Source: Planctomycetota bacterium (GTDB lineage: Bacteria > Planctomycetota > Phycisphaerae > Phycisphaerales > UBA1924). Taken from it: a stretch of DNA of 64,000 nt. Numbering within the stretch: position 1 is the first letter of the stretch; each line of letters starts with the position of its first letter. Of the stretch, positions 17,074-25,428 are shown piece by piece. Position numbers and translations under genes: made by a program. The notes below the pieces were generated by a model, which searched no databases, was not told the DNA's origin, and worked only from the letters and a program-made list of their open reading frames with translations. The DNA is taken from NCBI GenBank assembly GCA_018242625.1, contig JAFEBO010000006.1, positions 467,132 to 531,131 on the forward strand, in the 5' to 3' direction.

Positions 17074-17457
17074 ATGTTCGAGATCACGGTTCAAACCGAG
17101 TTTTGTGCGGGCCATTCGCTTGTCATCGGCGGTCAGCGGGAGAAGCTGCACGGCCATAACTGGAAGGTGAAGGCCGTGATCGCGGGCGGGACGCTGGATG
17201 GCGACGGGCTGCTGTGCGACTTTCACACGTGCGAGGAAGTGCTGCAGGATATCTGCGCCCCGTTCCACAACCAGAACCTGGACGACTGTGAGCCGTTTTC
17301 CGCGGGGGTGAACCCGTCCGCGGAGCATGTTGCGCGGCACATCGCGACGGAGATGGTTTCGCGCCTGGACGAGGCGCTCAAGCCGCACGCCCGGGTAGCG
17401 AGCGTGAGCGTGACGGAAGCTCCGGGTTGCATAGCGACGTACAGGGTGGAGAAGTGA
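17074..17457 (+). CDS. 6-pyruvoyl-tetrahydropterin synthase / QueD homologue, PTPS-III-like
   Basis: This 127-residue protein is of the PTPS/QueD family, which acts on dihydroneopterin triphosphate. Zinc ligands are His14 (F-C-A-G-H) and His26/His28 (L-H-G-H). In QueD and classical PTPS a catalytic cysteine sits four residues before the HGH; here that position is Arg22. Instead Glu23 forms an E-x-x-H-G-H motif, the signature I know for PTPS-III enzymes, which make 6-hydroxymethyl-dihydropterin and can replace FolB in folate synthesis. The other family blocks (L-L-C-D-F-H, E-A-P-G-C-I-A-T-Y) are present. The stop overlaps the ppk1 start by one base. Queuosine versus folate role is unproven. 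Confidence 0.82.
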   Translation: MFEITVQTEFCAGHSLVIGGQREKLHGHNWKVKAVIAGGTLDGDGLLCDFHTCEEVLQDICAPFHNQNLDDCEPFSAGVNPSAEHVARHIATEMVSRLDEALKPHARVASVSVTEAPGCIATYRVEK

Positions 17458-19703
17458 TGTCTCAGGCGGAATCGAATTATCTGAAGCCGGAAGTGCCGGC
17501 CGTGCCGCCGCTGCCCGTGACGCCCGGCGAGCAGGCGGAGCCCGAGTGGGTGGGTCCGCGGTTTTTCAACCGGGACCTCTCGTGGCTTGAGTTCAACCGG
17601 CGCGTGCTGTGGCAGGCGGGGGACGCGCGGATTCCGCTGCTCGAACGCGTGAAGTTCCTGGCGATCTTTACGAGCAACCTCGACGAGTTCTTCATGAAGC
17701 GGGTGGGGCTGTTGCGTCGGCTGATGCAGAGCGAGCCGGAATCGCTGAGCCACGACGGGATGACGCCGCGCCAGCAGATCGTTGCGATCCGCGCGATGGT
17801 GAACGATCTGATCGCGGAGCAGACCCGGATTTTCACGGCGGATCTGCTGCCGGCGCTGACGGCGTCGGACATTCACATCGTGGGCTATCAGGATCTCTCG
17901 CCCCGCGACCGCCGCTATGTGGATGAGTGGTACCGGGCGCACATCTTCGCATCGCTGACGCCGCTCGCGGTGGATTCGGGGCACCGGTTTCCGTTTATCT
18001 CGAATCTGTCGGACAACATCAGCGTGCTCGTGGATCCGCCGGCGCAGTCGGTGGCGCGGCGTGCCGGAGGGCCGTCCGACGGGCCGCGGTTTGCGCGGGT
18101 GAAGATTCCGGTGGGGACGGGTGTGCGCCGGTTTGTGCCGATCCCCTCGCGTCCGGGCGCCCGGAACGCCAAGCGTGTGGACCGGTTTGTGCCGCTGCTG
18201 GACGTGATCAGCCACAACCTCGGGGATCTCTTCCCGGGTGTGCAGATCGTGGAGCAGGCGGCGTTCCGCGTGACGCGGTCGGCGGGAGTGCAGCGGGACG
18301 ACATGATCGAGATGGGGACGGGGTCGCTGATCCGCTCGGTGGAAGAGGACCTGAAGCAGCGCCGGTTTGCCCGGGCGGTGCGCCTGGAATTGGAGCCCGG
18401 CGCGAGCCAGGAGCTCCGCCAGTGGCTGCTGGACAAGCTGAACCTCGTGCCGCAGGACGTGTACGAGCACCCGCCGGTGGACTACGCCTCGCTGTTTGAG
18501 ATCGCGGAGGTGGACCGGCCCGACCTCAAGGACCGTCCCTACCGGCCGGTGGTGCCGACGCGGCTTGCGGTGTCGGCGCGGGCGAGCGGCGAGTCGCCCA
18601 GCGCGCAGCTCTTCGCGACGATCCGCAAGCAGGACATCCTCGTGCACCATCCGTACGAGAGCTTCAAGCATTCGGTCGAGCGCTTCATTGCCGCGGCGGC
18701 CGGCGACCCGGACGTGGTGGCGATCAAGCAGACGCTGTATCGCACGACGCCGGACTCGCCGTTTGTGGAGAACCTGATCCGTGCTGCGGAGAGCGGGAAG
18801 CAGGTGGCGTGTCTGGTGGAACTGCGGGCGCGGTTTGATGAGAGCCGCAACGTGCGGTTTGCGAGGCAGCTCGAGAAGGCGGGCGTGCACGTGGCGTACG
18901 GCGTCGCGGGGCTCAAGACGCACTGCAAGACGTCGCTCGTTGTCCGGCACGAGCGGACCGGGCTCCGCTGCTACGCGCACCTTGGAACGGGCAACTACCA
19001 CCCCAAGACGGCGCAGCTGTACACCGACGTGGGGCTGTTCACGTGCGACACGGAGATCACGGGCGACCTTGTGACGCTTTTCAATTTTCTGACGGGCGTG
19101 AGCGCTCCGCAGAGTTATTCGCACCTTCTTGTCGCGCCGTTCACGATGCGGGCCCGGTTCAACGCGCTCATCGATCGCGAGATGGAGCTGGCCCGGCGCG
19201 GGCTGCCGTCGGGCATCACGGCGAAGGTGAACGCGCTCGAGGATCGCGAGGTCGCCGAGAAGCTGTACCAGGCTTCGCGCGCGGGCGTGCCGGTGACGCT
19301 GATCGTGCGCGGGTTCTGCTGCCTGCGTCCGGGCGTGCCGGGGCTTTCGGAGAACATCCGGGTGATCAGCGTGATCGGCCGGTTCCTCGAGCATTCGCGC
19401 ATCTTCCACTTCCGGGGCGGGTTTGAAGATCCGCTCGACGGCGAGTGGCTGATCAGCAGCGCCGACTGGATGTACCGGAATCTTTCGAACCGGGTGGAAG
19501 TCGCGGTGCCGATCCGCGACCGCGACGCCCGGAAGAAGCTGCAGAGGATTCTGGAAGTGTCGCTGCTGGATCAACGCAACGCGTGGGACCTGCAGCCGGA
19601 TTCAACGTATGTGCTGCGCAAGCCGGCGGAGGATGCGGAACCGGATTCGCCGCAGGCCTCGGGAACGTTCAACACGCTGATGTGGGAGGCGGGGGGTCAG
19701 TGA
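17457..19703 (+). CDS. ppk1: Polyphosphate kinase 1
   Basis: Ppk1 polymerises the gamma-phosphate of ATP into inorganic polyphosphate at the inner membrane. The 748-residue product shows the N-domain signature F-F-N-R-D-L-S-W-L-E-F-N-R-R-V and F-T-S-N-L-D-E-F-F-M-K-R-V-G, the phospho-acceptor His489 in G-L-K-T-H-C-K, the block H-L-G-T-G-N-Y-H-P-K-T-A near 508, and the second active-site His646 in F-L-E-H-S-R-I-F-H-F. These correspond to E. coli His435 and His592 by even spacing. It is longer than E. coli Ppk (688) mainly through an N-terminal Pro-rich stretch and a loop near residue 200. Its start overlaps the PTPS stop (TGATG). Confidence 0.95.
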   Translation: MSQAESNYLKPEVPAVPPLPVTPGEQAEPEWVGPRFFNRDLSWLEFNRRVLWQAGDARIPLLERVKFLAIFTSNLDEFFMKRVGLLRRLMQSEPESLSHDGMTPRQQIVAIRAMVNDLIAEQTRIFTADLLPALTASDIHIVGYQDLSPRDRRYVDEWYRAHIFASLTPLAVDSGHRFPFISNLSDNISVLVDPPAQSVARRAGGPSDGPRFARVKIPVGTGVRRFVPIPSRPGARNAKRVDRFVPLLDVISHNLGDLFPGVQIVEQAAFRVTRSAGVQRDDMIEMGTGSLIRSVEEDLKQRRFARAVRLELEPGASQELRQWLLDKLNLVPQDVYEHPPVDYASLFEIAEVDRPDLKDRPYRPVVPTRLAVSARASGESPSAQLFATIRKQDILVHHPYESFKHSVERFIAAAAGDPDVVAIKQTLYRTTPDSPFVENLIRAAESGKQVACLVELRARFDESRNVRFARQLEKAGVHVAYGVAGLKTHCKTSLVVRHERTGLRCYAHLGTGNYHPKTAQLYTDVGLFTCDTEITGDLVTLFNFLTGVSAPQSYSHLLVAPFTMRARFNALIDREMELARRGLPSGITAKVNALEDREVAEKLYQASRAGVPVTLIVRGFCCLRPGVPGLSENIRVISVIGRFLEHSRIFHFRGGFEDPLDGEWLISSADWMYRNLSNRVEVAVPIRDRDARKKLQRILEVSLLDQRNAWDLQPDSTYVLRKPAEDAEPDSPQASGTFNTLMWEAGGQ

Positions 19704-20314
19704 GTGTGACGGGCGCCCGGCGCGAGGCCTTCTGCGAACGGGGCGAGCGTGGTCCAGGCGTATGCGGTCTGCGGATATTGCCTGGCTCCGAGCGTGAGCG
19801 GGCAGTTGCCGACGGGTCGGCCTCCGAGTGATTCGTAAAACGCGATGGCGGGCTTGTTCTCGCTGAGCACCCAGAGAATGAGCGAGTTTTCGCCCAGCTC
19901 GAGCGCGGCGCGTGCGAATCGCTGCACAAGGGCGCGCCCGATCCCGGAGCGGTGCAGGTCGTGCGCGACATGGATGCCGAAGAGTTCGAAGGGAAATCGG
20001 GAAACCAGTTCCGGGGGAACGGGGTCGCCGGCGGCGGACTTGGCGCGGGTTGGGCCGCCCCGCACCAGGCCGACGATCGGGTTCGTGCGCCCGGGCATCT
20101 CGGCGACGAAGAAGGGCATCCGCGGTGCGGCGTGCTTGCCGGCGGCATCAAAGTGCCTGCCGTGGTACATCCCCATGCCTTCGGGCGAGAGCTGCGAGAG
20201 GAATGCATCGTCGAGCAGCCCCTTGTATGCGTGCATCCAGCAGGCGTGCTGCATGGCGCCCACGCCGGGCATGTCGGCGGGAGTGGCAGGTCGGATTGAT
20301 GGCGGCTTGGTCAC
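19697..20314 (-). CDS. GNAT family N-acetyltransferase
   Basis: This 205-residue acetyltransferase carries the acetyl-CoA motif A as H-R-S-G-I-G-R-A-L-V-Q-R and, near the C-terminus, N-K-P-A-I-A-F-Y-E-S-L-G-G-R-P-V. The N-terminus S-I-R-P-A-T-P-A-D-M is a typical GNAT opening. Substrate unknown. A TTG 39 bases upstream would lengthen it, but the GTG used here sits right before the conserved start and follows a TATTCT hexamer. Its 3' end overlaps ppk1 by seven bases. Confidence 0.82.
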   Translation of the reverse strand: MTKPPSIRPATPADMPGVGAMQHACWMHAYKGLLDDAFLSQLSPEGMGMYHGRHFDAAGKHAAPRMPFFVAEMPGRTNPIVGLVRGGPTRAKSAAGDPVPPELVSRFPFELFGIHVAHDLHRSGIGRALVQRFARAALELGENSLILWVLSENKPAIAFYESLGGRPVGNCPLTLGARQYPQTAYAWTTLAPFAEGLAPGARHTH

Positions 20315-20320
20315 CGCTGC

Positions 20321-20326
20321 AGAATA
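20321..20326 (-). promoter_or_regulatory. -10-like TATTCT, leaderless start of GNAT gene
   Basis: Minus-strand TATTCT ends six bases before the GTG at 20314, deciding that start over the upstream TTG. Confidence 0.45.
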
Positions 20327-20366
20327 CCGCTCGGATGAACAGGCGAGGGGCAAAATCGCGGGGAAC

Positions 20367-21227
20367 TCAGGTTCTCGCGTACAGATGCACCGCGGTGTGC
20401 CGGTAGATGTGTGTCTCCGGACCCTTGAGGCCGGGGATTTTCAGGTCGACGGGCTTGTGCGGCTGCTTGGCGGCGGAGACGGATTCCGCGGTTGGCGGGG
20501 CCGGTTCGGGTGATTGCGCTTCTTCCATGTCGATCTCTTCCCACTCGTCGCCGAAGGGCGTCTCTTCGTCGCGTGCGGTGCCGGTGAGAAGGGAGGGTCG
20601 CTTCTTGCCGCGACCTTCGTGCTCGCGCGGGGTGCGGCGCACCTCGGAAGCGTCCCAGTTGTTCTTGTTCCAGCGGTCCTTTTTGTCTTTCCACTTGCCC
20701 TTCGGGCGCGCGGGCGCTGCCGGCTCGGGGGCGGGCTGGTCTTCAAAGAAGGGCCAGGGTGTGCGGACGATGATGAAGCCGTCGGAGGTGAGGTTGCGGG
20801 CGAGTTCCTGCATGGCGCTTGTGATGCGGCGCCAGCCAAGGGGATCGCGGGCGAGCGGGTAGGGCGGATCGAGAAAGATGATTCGTGCGGCGGAGGGGCA
20901 ACGGGCGATCGCGCCCATGCCCAGCGTGTCGCCGTGCACGATGTCGGTGCGGGCGGCGACGCCGAGCGCTTCGACGTTTTTCTTCAGAACCTGCGCGATG
21001 AAGCGGTTCTGTTCGACAAAGACAACGCGTTTGGCGCCGCGCGAGAGAGCCTCGAGGCCGATCGCGCCGGTGCCCGCGAAACCGTCGAAGACCTCGCTGC
21101 CCTCGATGTGGCCCCGGAGAATCCCGAAGATCGACTCCTTCACGCGATCGGGAATCGGGCGGGTGATCTCGCCGTCGGGCGGGGTGAAGAGCTTTCGGGA
21201 CCGGAACTCGCCGGCGATGATTCGCAT
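20367..21227 (-). CDS. rsmD: 16S rRNA (guanine966-N2)-methyltransferase RsmD-like, with extra segment
   Basis: RsmD methylates G966 of 16S rRNA in the small subunit. M-R-I-I-A-G-E-F-R-S-R-K-L opens the family, followed by R-P-I-P-D-R-V-K-E-S-I-F, motif I F-D-G-F-A-G-T-G-A-I-G-L-E-A-L (47-61) and the catalytic D-P-P-Y-P (120-124). Typical RsmD has about 185 residues; this has 286. Between the strand ending near W-P-F-F-E-D (162) and the last strand H-T-A-V-H-L-Y (about 277-283) lies roughly 110 residues rich in Pro, Lys, Arg, Glu and Trp/Asn, apparently disordered. An upstream open frame exists, but this ATG matches the family and follows a TATTTT hexamer. Confidence 0.85.
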   Translation of the reverse strand: MRIIAGEFRSRKLFTPPDGEITRPIPDRVKESIFGILRGHIEGSEVFDGFAGTGAIGLEALSRGAKRVVFVEQNRFIAQVLKKNVEALGVAARTDIVHGDTLGMGAIARCPSAARIIFLDPPYPLARDPLGWRRITSAMQELARNLTSDGFIIVRTPWPFFEDQPAPEPAAPARPKGKWKDKKDRWNKNNWDASEVRRTPREHEGRGKKRPSLLTGTARDEETPFGDEWEEIDMEEAQSPEPAPPTAESVSAAKQPHKPVDLKIPGLKGPETHIYRHTAVHLYART

Positions 21228-21231
21228 GGGG

Positions 21232-21280
21232 GAAAAATAGCCAAAGACACAAATAGCCAAAGGGCCAAAAGGGCAAATTC
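21232..21280. repeat. A-rich short-word tract (GCCAAA/GGCAAAT) upstream of rsmD
   Basis: The words AATAGCCAAAG, AAATAGCCAAAG, GGCCAAAAG and GGGCAAATT follow each other here in an otherwise G+C-rich region. Read on the minus strand it is a chain of CTTTGGCTATTT-type words ending in the rsmD -10 hexamer. A similar tract is inside clpB at 48.05 kb. Confidence 0.45.
21234..21239 (-). promoter_or_regulatory. -10-like TATTTT, leaderless start of rsmD
   Basis: Minus-strand TATTTT ends six bases before the rsmD ATG; the intervening bases are pyrimidines, so no Shine-Dalgarno sequence is present. Confidence 0.45.
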
Positions 21281-21543
21281 CCGAAGACGCCCGCCGGGTC
21301 CCCGGCCTTTGCCGTGCTGCCGGGCCTCTGTATTTCCGGGTCCGCGGCACTTTCGGCGCGCGCCGACGCGAGGCAGGGTGTCCCTGCTCTCGGCTAGCGT
21401 CCCGTGGGCGGAATTCCATGGGGCGCTCGTCGGCGTCTCTCTCCATGCTCGGCGGGCGGTTGCCCGGTTCAAACCTGAGGAGGCGTCGCTGGCGTGTGGC
21501 GATTGAGATCGAGCCCGGCGGATACTTGCGCCGGCTCGGAGTG

Positions 21544-22233
21544 TTACGAGGCGAGTGAATCGATCGAATACGAAACGAAGGGCGGTTTTTCGATTCCCGT
21601 TACGACTTTCCAGAAGGGCTCTCCGAACTCGTCCGCGAGCCAGGAGCGGAACGGGCCGTTTTCGTTTTTGGAGACTTCGAGAAGCGAAGGACCGCCGACG
21701 AAGACGGAGCGGTGGATGAGGAGAAGATCGTCGGAGACGTACTCGGCTTCGGCGGCGACGCCGCACAGAGCATCGACGAGTTTGGCGAAGAGATCGGGCT
21801 GCAGGGTGAGCAGCAGGTCGGCGTCGTGCCAGACGTAGTAGCGGAACTTGGTGGCGGGCTTGCCGCGCACGGTCATGCGGTTGCGGAGGAGAGCGGCGAT
21901 GCCGCCGGGGCCGTCGATGCGACGGTCGAGCAGCGGGCCGGGGACGGCGCGTTCGAGCTGGTAACAGAACGATTCGAGATCGGTGATGAACCGTCCGTAG
22001 AAGGGACAAACTTCGGTATCGCGCTGCATTCCCAGGAACTGTCCGAGGCTGGTTGCGAATTGCAGGCGCCGGCCGGGGAAATCGGAGCAGGCCACGAGGT
22101 GGTTCTCGTCGAGCAGCTGGGTCACCTCGGGCTGCCAATCGGCAACCAGCAAGGGGGACTCGGGCTGGCGGGAGAGTGCGCTCATGGGGGCGTGGCAAAC
22201 CGCCGCGAGCCCGGAGGATCGCGGCAAAGACAT
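21544..22233 (-). CDS. Uncharacterised protein
   Basis: I do not recognise this 229-residue protein. It has no signal peptide or membrane helix and no obvious catalytic signature. It is acidic and rich in aromatic residues, with blocks such as E-V-C-P-F-Y-G-R-F-I-T-D-L, F-R-Y-Y-V-W-H-D-A-D-L-L-L and D-D-L-L-L-I-H-R-S-V-F-V-G-G-P-S-L-L-E-V-S-K-N-E-N-G-P. A second in-frame ATG sits 48 bases downstream and may be the true start. The frame stays open far upstream, but that part overlaps the LuxR-type gene on the other strand and looks spurious. It lies alone between rsmD and the regulator. Confidence 0.55.
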   Translation of the reverse strand: MSLPRSSGLAAVCHAPMSALSRQPESPLLVADWQPEVTQLLDENHLVACSDFPGRRLQFATSLGQFLGMQRDTEVCPFYGRFITDLESFCYQLERAVPGPLLDRRIDGPGGIAALLRNRMTVRGKPATKFRYYVWHDADLLLTLQPDLFAKLVDALCGVAAEAEYVSDDLLLIHRSVFVGGPSLLEVSKNENGPFRSWLADEFGEPFWKVVTGIEKPPFVSYSIDSLAS

Positions 22234-22578
22234 AACGACATCGCCCCGGCCGATCCGGGTACGAACAAAGCCACAACTGTCGCGAGCCCGTTGCAATCTG
22301 CGCGCAACGGGAACGTTAAGCCGCGGCCTCTGACCATGAGTAATGTGCCTCACAAACAATGGGTGAGCCACCCGGGCGGCCGGAATATGCCGCGAAAGTT
22401 GCGCAGACCCCCCAAACCGGAGCCATATTCGGTAGAAAAGCGGTGATTGTCGGACGTTTGGGAGCCGGGGCGCGCTGTATTGGGGGTTGCCAGAAGACCC
22501 CGGAGCGTCCGGCGGCGTCGGGGGGGTAGACTCCAGAGGCGGCGTTTGCAGGCCCTTTTTCTCCGCAGGAGCGTTGAA
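22234..22578. other. 345-base divergent intergenic region
   Basis: No gene is supported here. It separates the uncharacterised minus-strand gene from the LuxR-type regulator. It holds a small hairpin, GGGTG-AGC-CACCC (22361-22373), and a good AGGAG Shine-Dalgarno sequence (22567-22571) for the regulator. No tRNA-like clover or clear -35/-10 pair was found. Confidence 0.5.
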
Positions 22579-23382
22579 GTGAGTGCAATTCAATCGGATC
22601 CGGTCGCCCTGGTCGAGGCGGTGGAGCGCGCGGGCCGGTTGCCCGCGATTCCGACGCACGACTGGTGCGAGCAGGCGGCGCATGTTGTTTCGGGGGCGCT
22701 CCTGCCTGAGGGCAAGCCGGGGCTGGTGATCGTGGGTGTCGGGCGCGCGGGGCCCGGACCGCTCGTAGATTCGACCGGTGTGTGCGTGCAGTCGCAGCGG
22801 CAGGGGGCCGAGCTTGTGCGGGCGGAATGCGCAGGTGTTGCGAGCCTGCCGGTTGCGTCTCCGACGAGCGAACATCCTCTGCAGGTGCATGTGGGAAATG
22901 CCGTCGCGGGGCTGGCCCAATGGCGGAGCAGCACGCTGGCGCGGTGGATGACCTCGAGGGGCATGAGCGCTTTTCTGATCGGCGCCGGCCTGCTGGCGGA
23001 CGCGGCGCCCGACCGGGTGATGTGGTTCCTGGGTGCCGCGGAAGAAGGCACGGCGTACATCGGCGACACGATGTTTGTGATGGTGCTGCTGCTGGCGATC
23101 CTGCGGCGGGCGCGGCTGGCGCTCGGGAATGTGGGTTCCAACGAGGCGGAGTGGATCAGCCCGCGCGAGCAGGAGATCCTGGGTCAGCTCGTGCTGGGCA
23201 AGAGCGTGCGCCAGATCGCCGAGGAGTCGGGGCGCAGCCCGCACACGGTGCACGATCATGTGAAGAGCCTGCACAAGAAGCTGGATGCGACCAGCCGCGG
23301 CGAGCTGATCGCTCGGACGCTCGGTCACGTGCCCAAATCACTGCGGATTCGCGACGGCGCCCGGAACGGGCGGCGGGCCTGA
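22579..23382 (+). CDS. LuxR-family (HTH) transcriptional regulator
   Basis: This 267-residue DNA-binding protein ends with a GerE/LuxR helix-turn-helix: I-S-P-R-E-Q-E-I-L-G-Q-L-V-L-G-K-S-V-R-Q-I-A-E, then S-G-R-S-P-H-T-V-H-D-H-V-K-S-L-H-K-K-L (about residues 190-240). The N-terminal part has no receiver aspartate pattern and may be a GAF/PAS-like or orphan sensing domain. The GTG start has AGGAG eight bases upstream, whereas an earlier ATG at 22447 lies in arginine-rich, non-conserved sequence. Its 3' end overlaps the convergent lipoprotein gene by 45 bases. Its targets cannot be inferred. Confidence 0.82.
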   Translation: MSAIQSDPVALVEAVERAGRLPAIPTHDWCEQAAHVVSGALLPEGKPGLVIVGVGRAGPGPLVDSTGVCVQSQRQGAELVRAECAGVASLPVASPTSEHPLQVHVGNAVAGLAQWRSSTLARWMTSRGMSAFLIGAGLLADAAPDRVMWFLGAAEEGTAYIGDTMFVMVLLLAILRRARLALGNVGSNEAEWISPREQEILGQLVLGKSVRQIAEESGRSPHTVHDHVKSLHKKLDATSRGELIARTLGHVPKSLRIRDGARNGRRA

Positions 23383-24018
23383 GGCGGGCTGTTCGGACTG
23401 TTTGCGGTCGGACGCGCTGATTTCGGCGGCTCTTTTGCGGATCTGCTCCACGAGGCGTCCGGCGAGGTATTCATCGTCGGCCATTGGCACTTCGGTCCGG
23501 TTGGATGCGAGCGCGGGATTTTCCGAGAGCGTCGCGAGGTGGACGGACTTTGTGTTGTAGCGCCAGCCGAACTGTTCGACGCGATCGACCTTGACGGTGA
23601 CGGCCATCTGTGTTTCCAGCGGGTGTTCGAGCAGGTCGGCGTTGATGTCGCGGCCGGTGCGCGGGCCCGCGGTCTGGGGCTTCTCGGGGATCTCGACGAG
23701 CGGCGCGAAGGAGACCTGCACGGAGCGGAGCTCGTGGTTGATCGTGTCTTCCCATTCCTGGGAGATGGTCGATTGCTCGGTATCCCACGGGGTGAAGAAA
23801 CCGCTGCTTGATTTGGGGCGCGTGGTGATGATGCCGGCGCGGGCATCGATGCGGTCGAGTGTGAAGCGGTAGGAGTGAAGAACTTCGCGTGCTGCGGAGA
23901 AGGTCGGGCCGTACTGGTCCGCGGGGACCATCATGCTCGACGGTTTGGCGGCGCAGCCGGCGAACGCGAGCGCGGCGAGCGTGAAGAGGGCGGCTGAAAC
24001 GTTTCGGAAACGCACCAT
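23338..24018 (-). CDS. Lipoprotein of unknown function
   Basis: This 226-residue protein starts with a signal peptide ending in a lipobox, L-A-F-A-G-C (Cys22), so it should be lipid-anchored to a membrane. The mature part has the pattern of a small outer-membrane or periplasmic factor: an early A-R-E-V-L-H-S-Y-R-F-T-L-D-R-I-D segment resembling lipoproteins that contain a D-x-x-x-G-x-I-x-T turn, an R-R/K-rich middle and a Pro-rich tail. No enzyme motif is seen. It converges with the LuxR-type gene and is divergent from amt. Confidence 0.7.
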   Translation of the reverse strand: MVRFRNVSAALFTLAALAFAGCAAKPSSMMVPADQYGPTFSAAREVLHSYRFTLDRIDARAGIITTRPKSSSGFFTPWDTEQSTISQEWEDTINHELRSVQVSFAPLVEIPEKPQTAGPRTGRDINADLLEHPLETQMAVTVKVDRVEQFGWRYNTKSVHLATLSENPALASNRTEVPMADDEYLAGRLVEQIRKRAAEISASDRKQSEQPASGPPPVPGAVANPQ

Positions 24019-24111
24019 GGGTGAACTTTGTGCAGAGTATCAGGCGGAGCGGGCACCGGCACCTTGACGTTACGCCCGGAAGTTGTCACGATCGACTTTT
24101 CGGGAGGTGCC

Positions 24112-25428
24112 ATGCTCGCGAGTCTCGTCGGGGGGATGAACGGAAGTCTGGAGATCCTGGGGGCCGTGCCGGCTCTCGCGCTGGCCGATCCGGCGCCTCC
24201 GCAGATCGATTCGGGCAGCACGGCGTGGATGCTGATGTCGTCGGCGATGGTGCTGCTGATGGTGCCGGGGCTGGCGCTGTTTTACGGCGGCATGGTGCGG
24301 CGCAAGAACGTGCTGACCACGATGCTGCACTCGTTCGTCGCGATGGCGGTGATCGGGCTGCAGTGGGTGCTGGTGGGTTACTGCCTGGCGTTCGGGGCGT
24401 CGGTGGGGGGCGTGATCGGCTGGACGCCGGATTACATCGCGTTCAAGGGGATCGATCCGACGGCGCTGTACGGCGACAAGCATGTGCCGGAGCTTGTCTT
24501 CGCGATGTTCCAGGGCAAGTTTGCGATCATCACGCCGGCGCTGATCGCGGGCGCGGTTGCGGAGCGGATCAGTTTCCGGTCGTACGTGCTGTTCATCGTG
24601 CTCTGGTCGACGTTTGTGTACTGCCCGCTGGCGCACTGGGTGTGGGCGAGCGATGGCTGGCTGTACAAGCTCGGAGTGCTGGACTTTGCCGGCGGAACGG
24701 TCGTGCACATCGCCTCGGGCGTTTCGGCGCTGGTGCTGGTTCTGCTGGTTGGGAACAGGCGTGACTATCCGGACGGGGCGATCATGCCCAACAGCCTCGT
24801 TCTGACGCTGACGGGGGCGGGCCTGCTCTGGTTCGGCTGGTTCGGGTTCAATGCCGGCAGCGCGGTGGCGGTTGAAAGCCCGGTGGCGGGGAGCAGCGCG
24901 GTGCTGGCGTTTACGACGACGCAGACGGCCGCCGCGGCGGCGGCGCTGGTGTGGATGCTTCTTGAGTGGCGTCATACCGGTAAGCCGACAAGCCTGGGCG
25001 TGGCCTCGGGCATCGTGGCGGGCCTGGTGGCGATCACGCCGGCGGCGGGCCACGTCAAGCCGGCGTGGGCGATCGTGATCGGCGCGGTCGGGTCGCTCGT
25101 GTGCTACCTCGCGGTGCAGCTCAAGGCACGGCATCGCAAGGACGACTCGCTGGATGCGTTCGGCGTGCACGGGGTCGGCGGCATGTGGGGTGCGCTCGCG
25201 ACCGGCATCTTCTGCTTTACTCCGGCTCTCGGGCTGCTCAACGGCGGGGGGCTCAGGCAGTTCTGGCTGCAGCTACTGGGCGTGGCGGTGACGATCGGCT
25301 TTGCGGCGGTGATGACATTTATCATCGGGTCGATCGTGCAGGCGACGCTCGGGCTGCGCGTGACGGACGCGCAGGAGCGCGACGGCCTTGACATCACCAT
25401 CCACGGCGAGCGGGGGTACCACCTGTGA
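24112..25428 (+). CDS. amt: Ammonium transporter
   Basis: Amt conducts ammonium/ammonia through the inner membrane. The 438-residue protein has about eleven hydrophobic segments after a possible N-terminal signal-like stretch. Family blocks are F-Y-G-G-M-V-R-R-K-N-V-L, the twin pore histidines His199 (T-V-V-H-I-A-S-G) and His353 (F-G-V-H-G-V-G-G-M-W-G), and A-G-A-V-A-E-R. The ATG was chosen for its GGGAGG Shine-Dalgarno sequence; an ATG at 24040 region is not supported. A PII gene overlaps its stop, the classic amt-glnK pairing in which PII blocks the channel when nitrogen is plentiful. Confidence 0.95.
   Translation: MLASLVGGMNGSLEILGAVPALALADPAPPQIDSGSTAWMLMSSAMVLLMVPGLALFYGGMVRRKNVLTTMLHSFVAMAVIGLQWVLVGYCLAFGASVGGVIGWTPDYIAFKGIDPTALYGDKHVPELVFAMFQGKFAIITPALIAGAVAERISFRSYVLFIVLWSTFVYCPLAHWVWASDGWLYKLGVLDFAGGTVVHIASGVSALVLVLLVGNRRDYPDGAIMPNSLVLTLTGAGLLWFGWFGFNAGSAVAVESPVAGSSAVLAFTTTQTAAAAAALVWMLLEWRHTGKPTSLGVASGIVAGLVAITPAAGHVKPAWAIVIGAVGSLVCYLAVQLKARHRKDDSLDAFGVHGVGGMWGALATGIFCFTPALGLLNGGGLRQFWLQLLGVAVTIGFAAVMTFIIGSIVQATLGLRVTDAQERDGLDITIHGERGYHL

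Noticed and set aside
22361..22373. Hairpin GGGTG-AGC-CACCC in the divergent intergenic region
   Set aside because: Stem of five base pairs with no T tail; expected by chance in DNA this rich in G+C.
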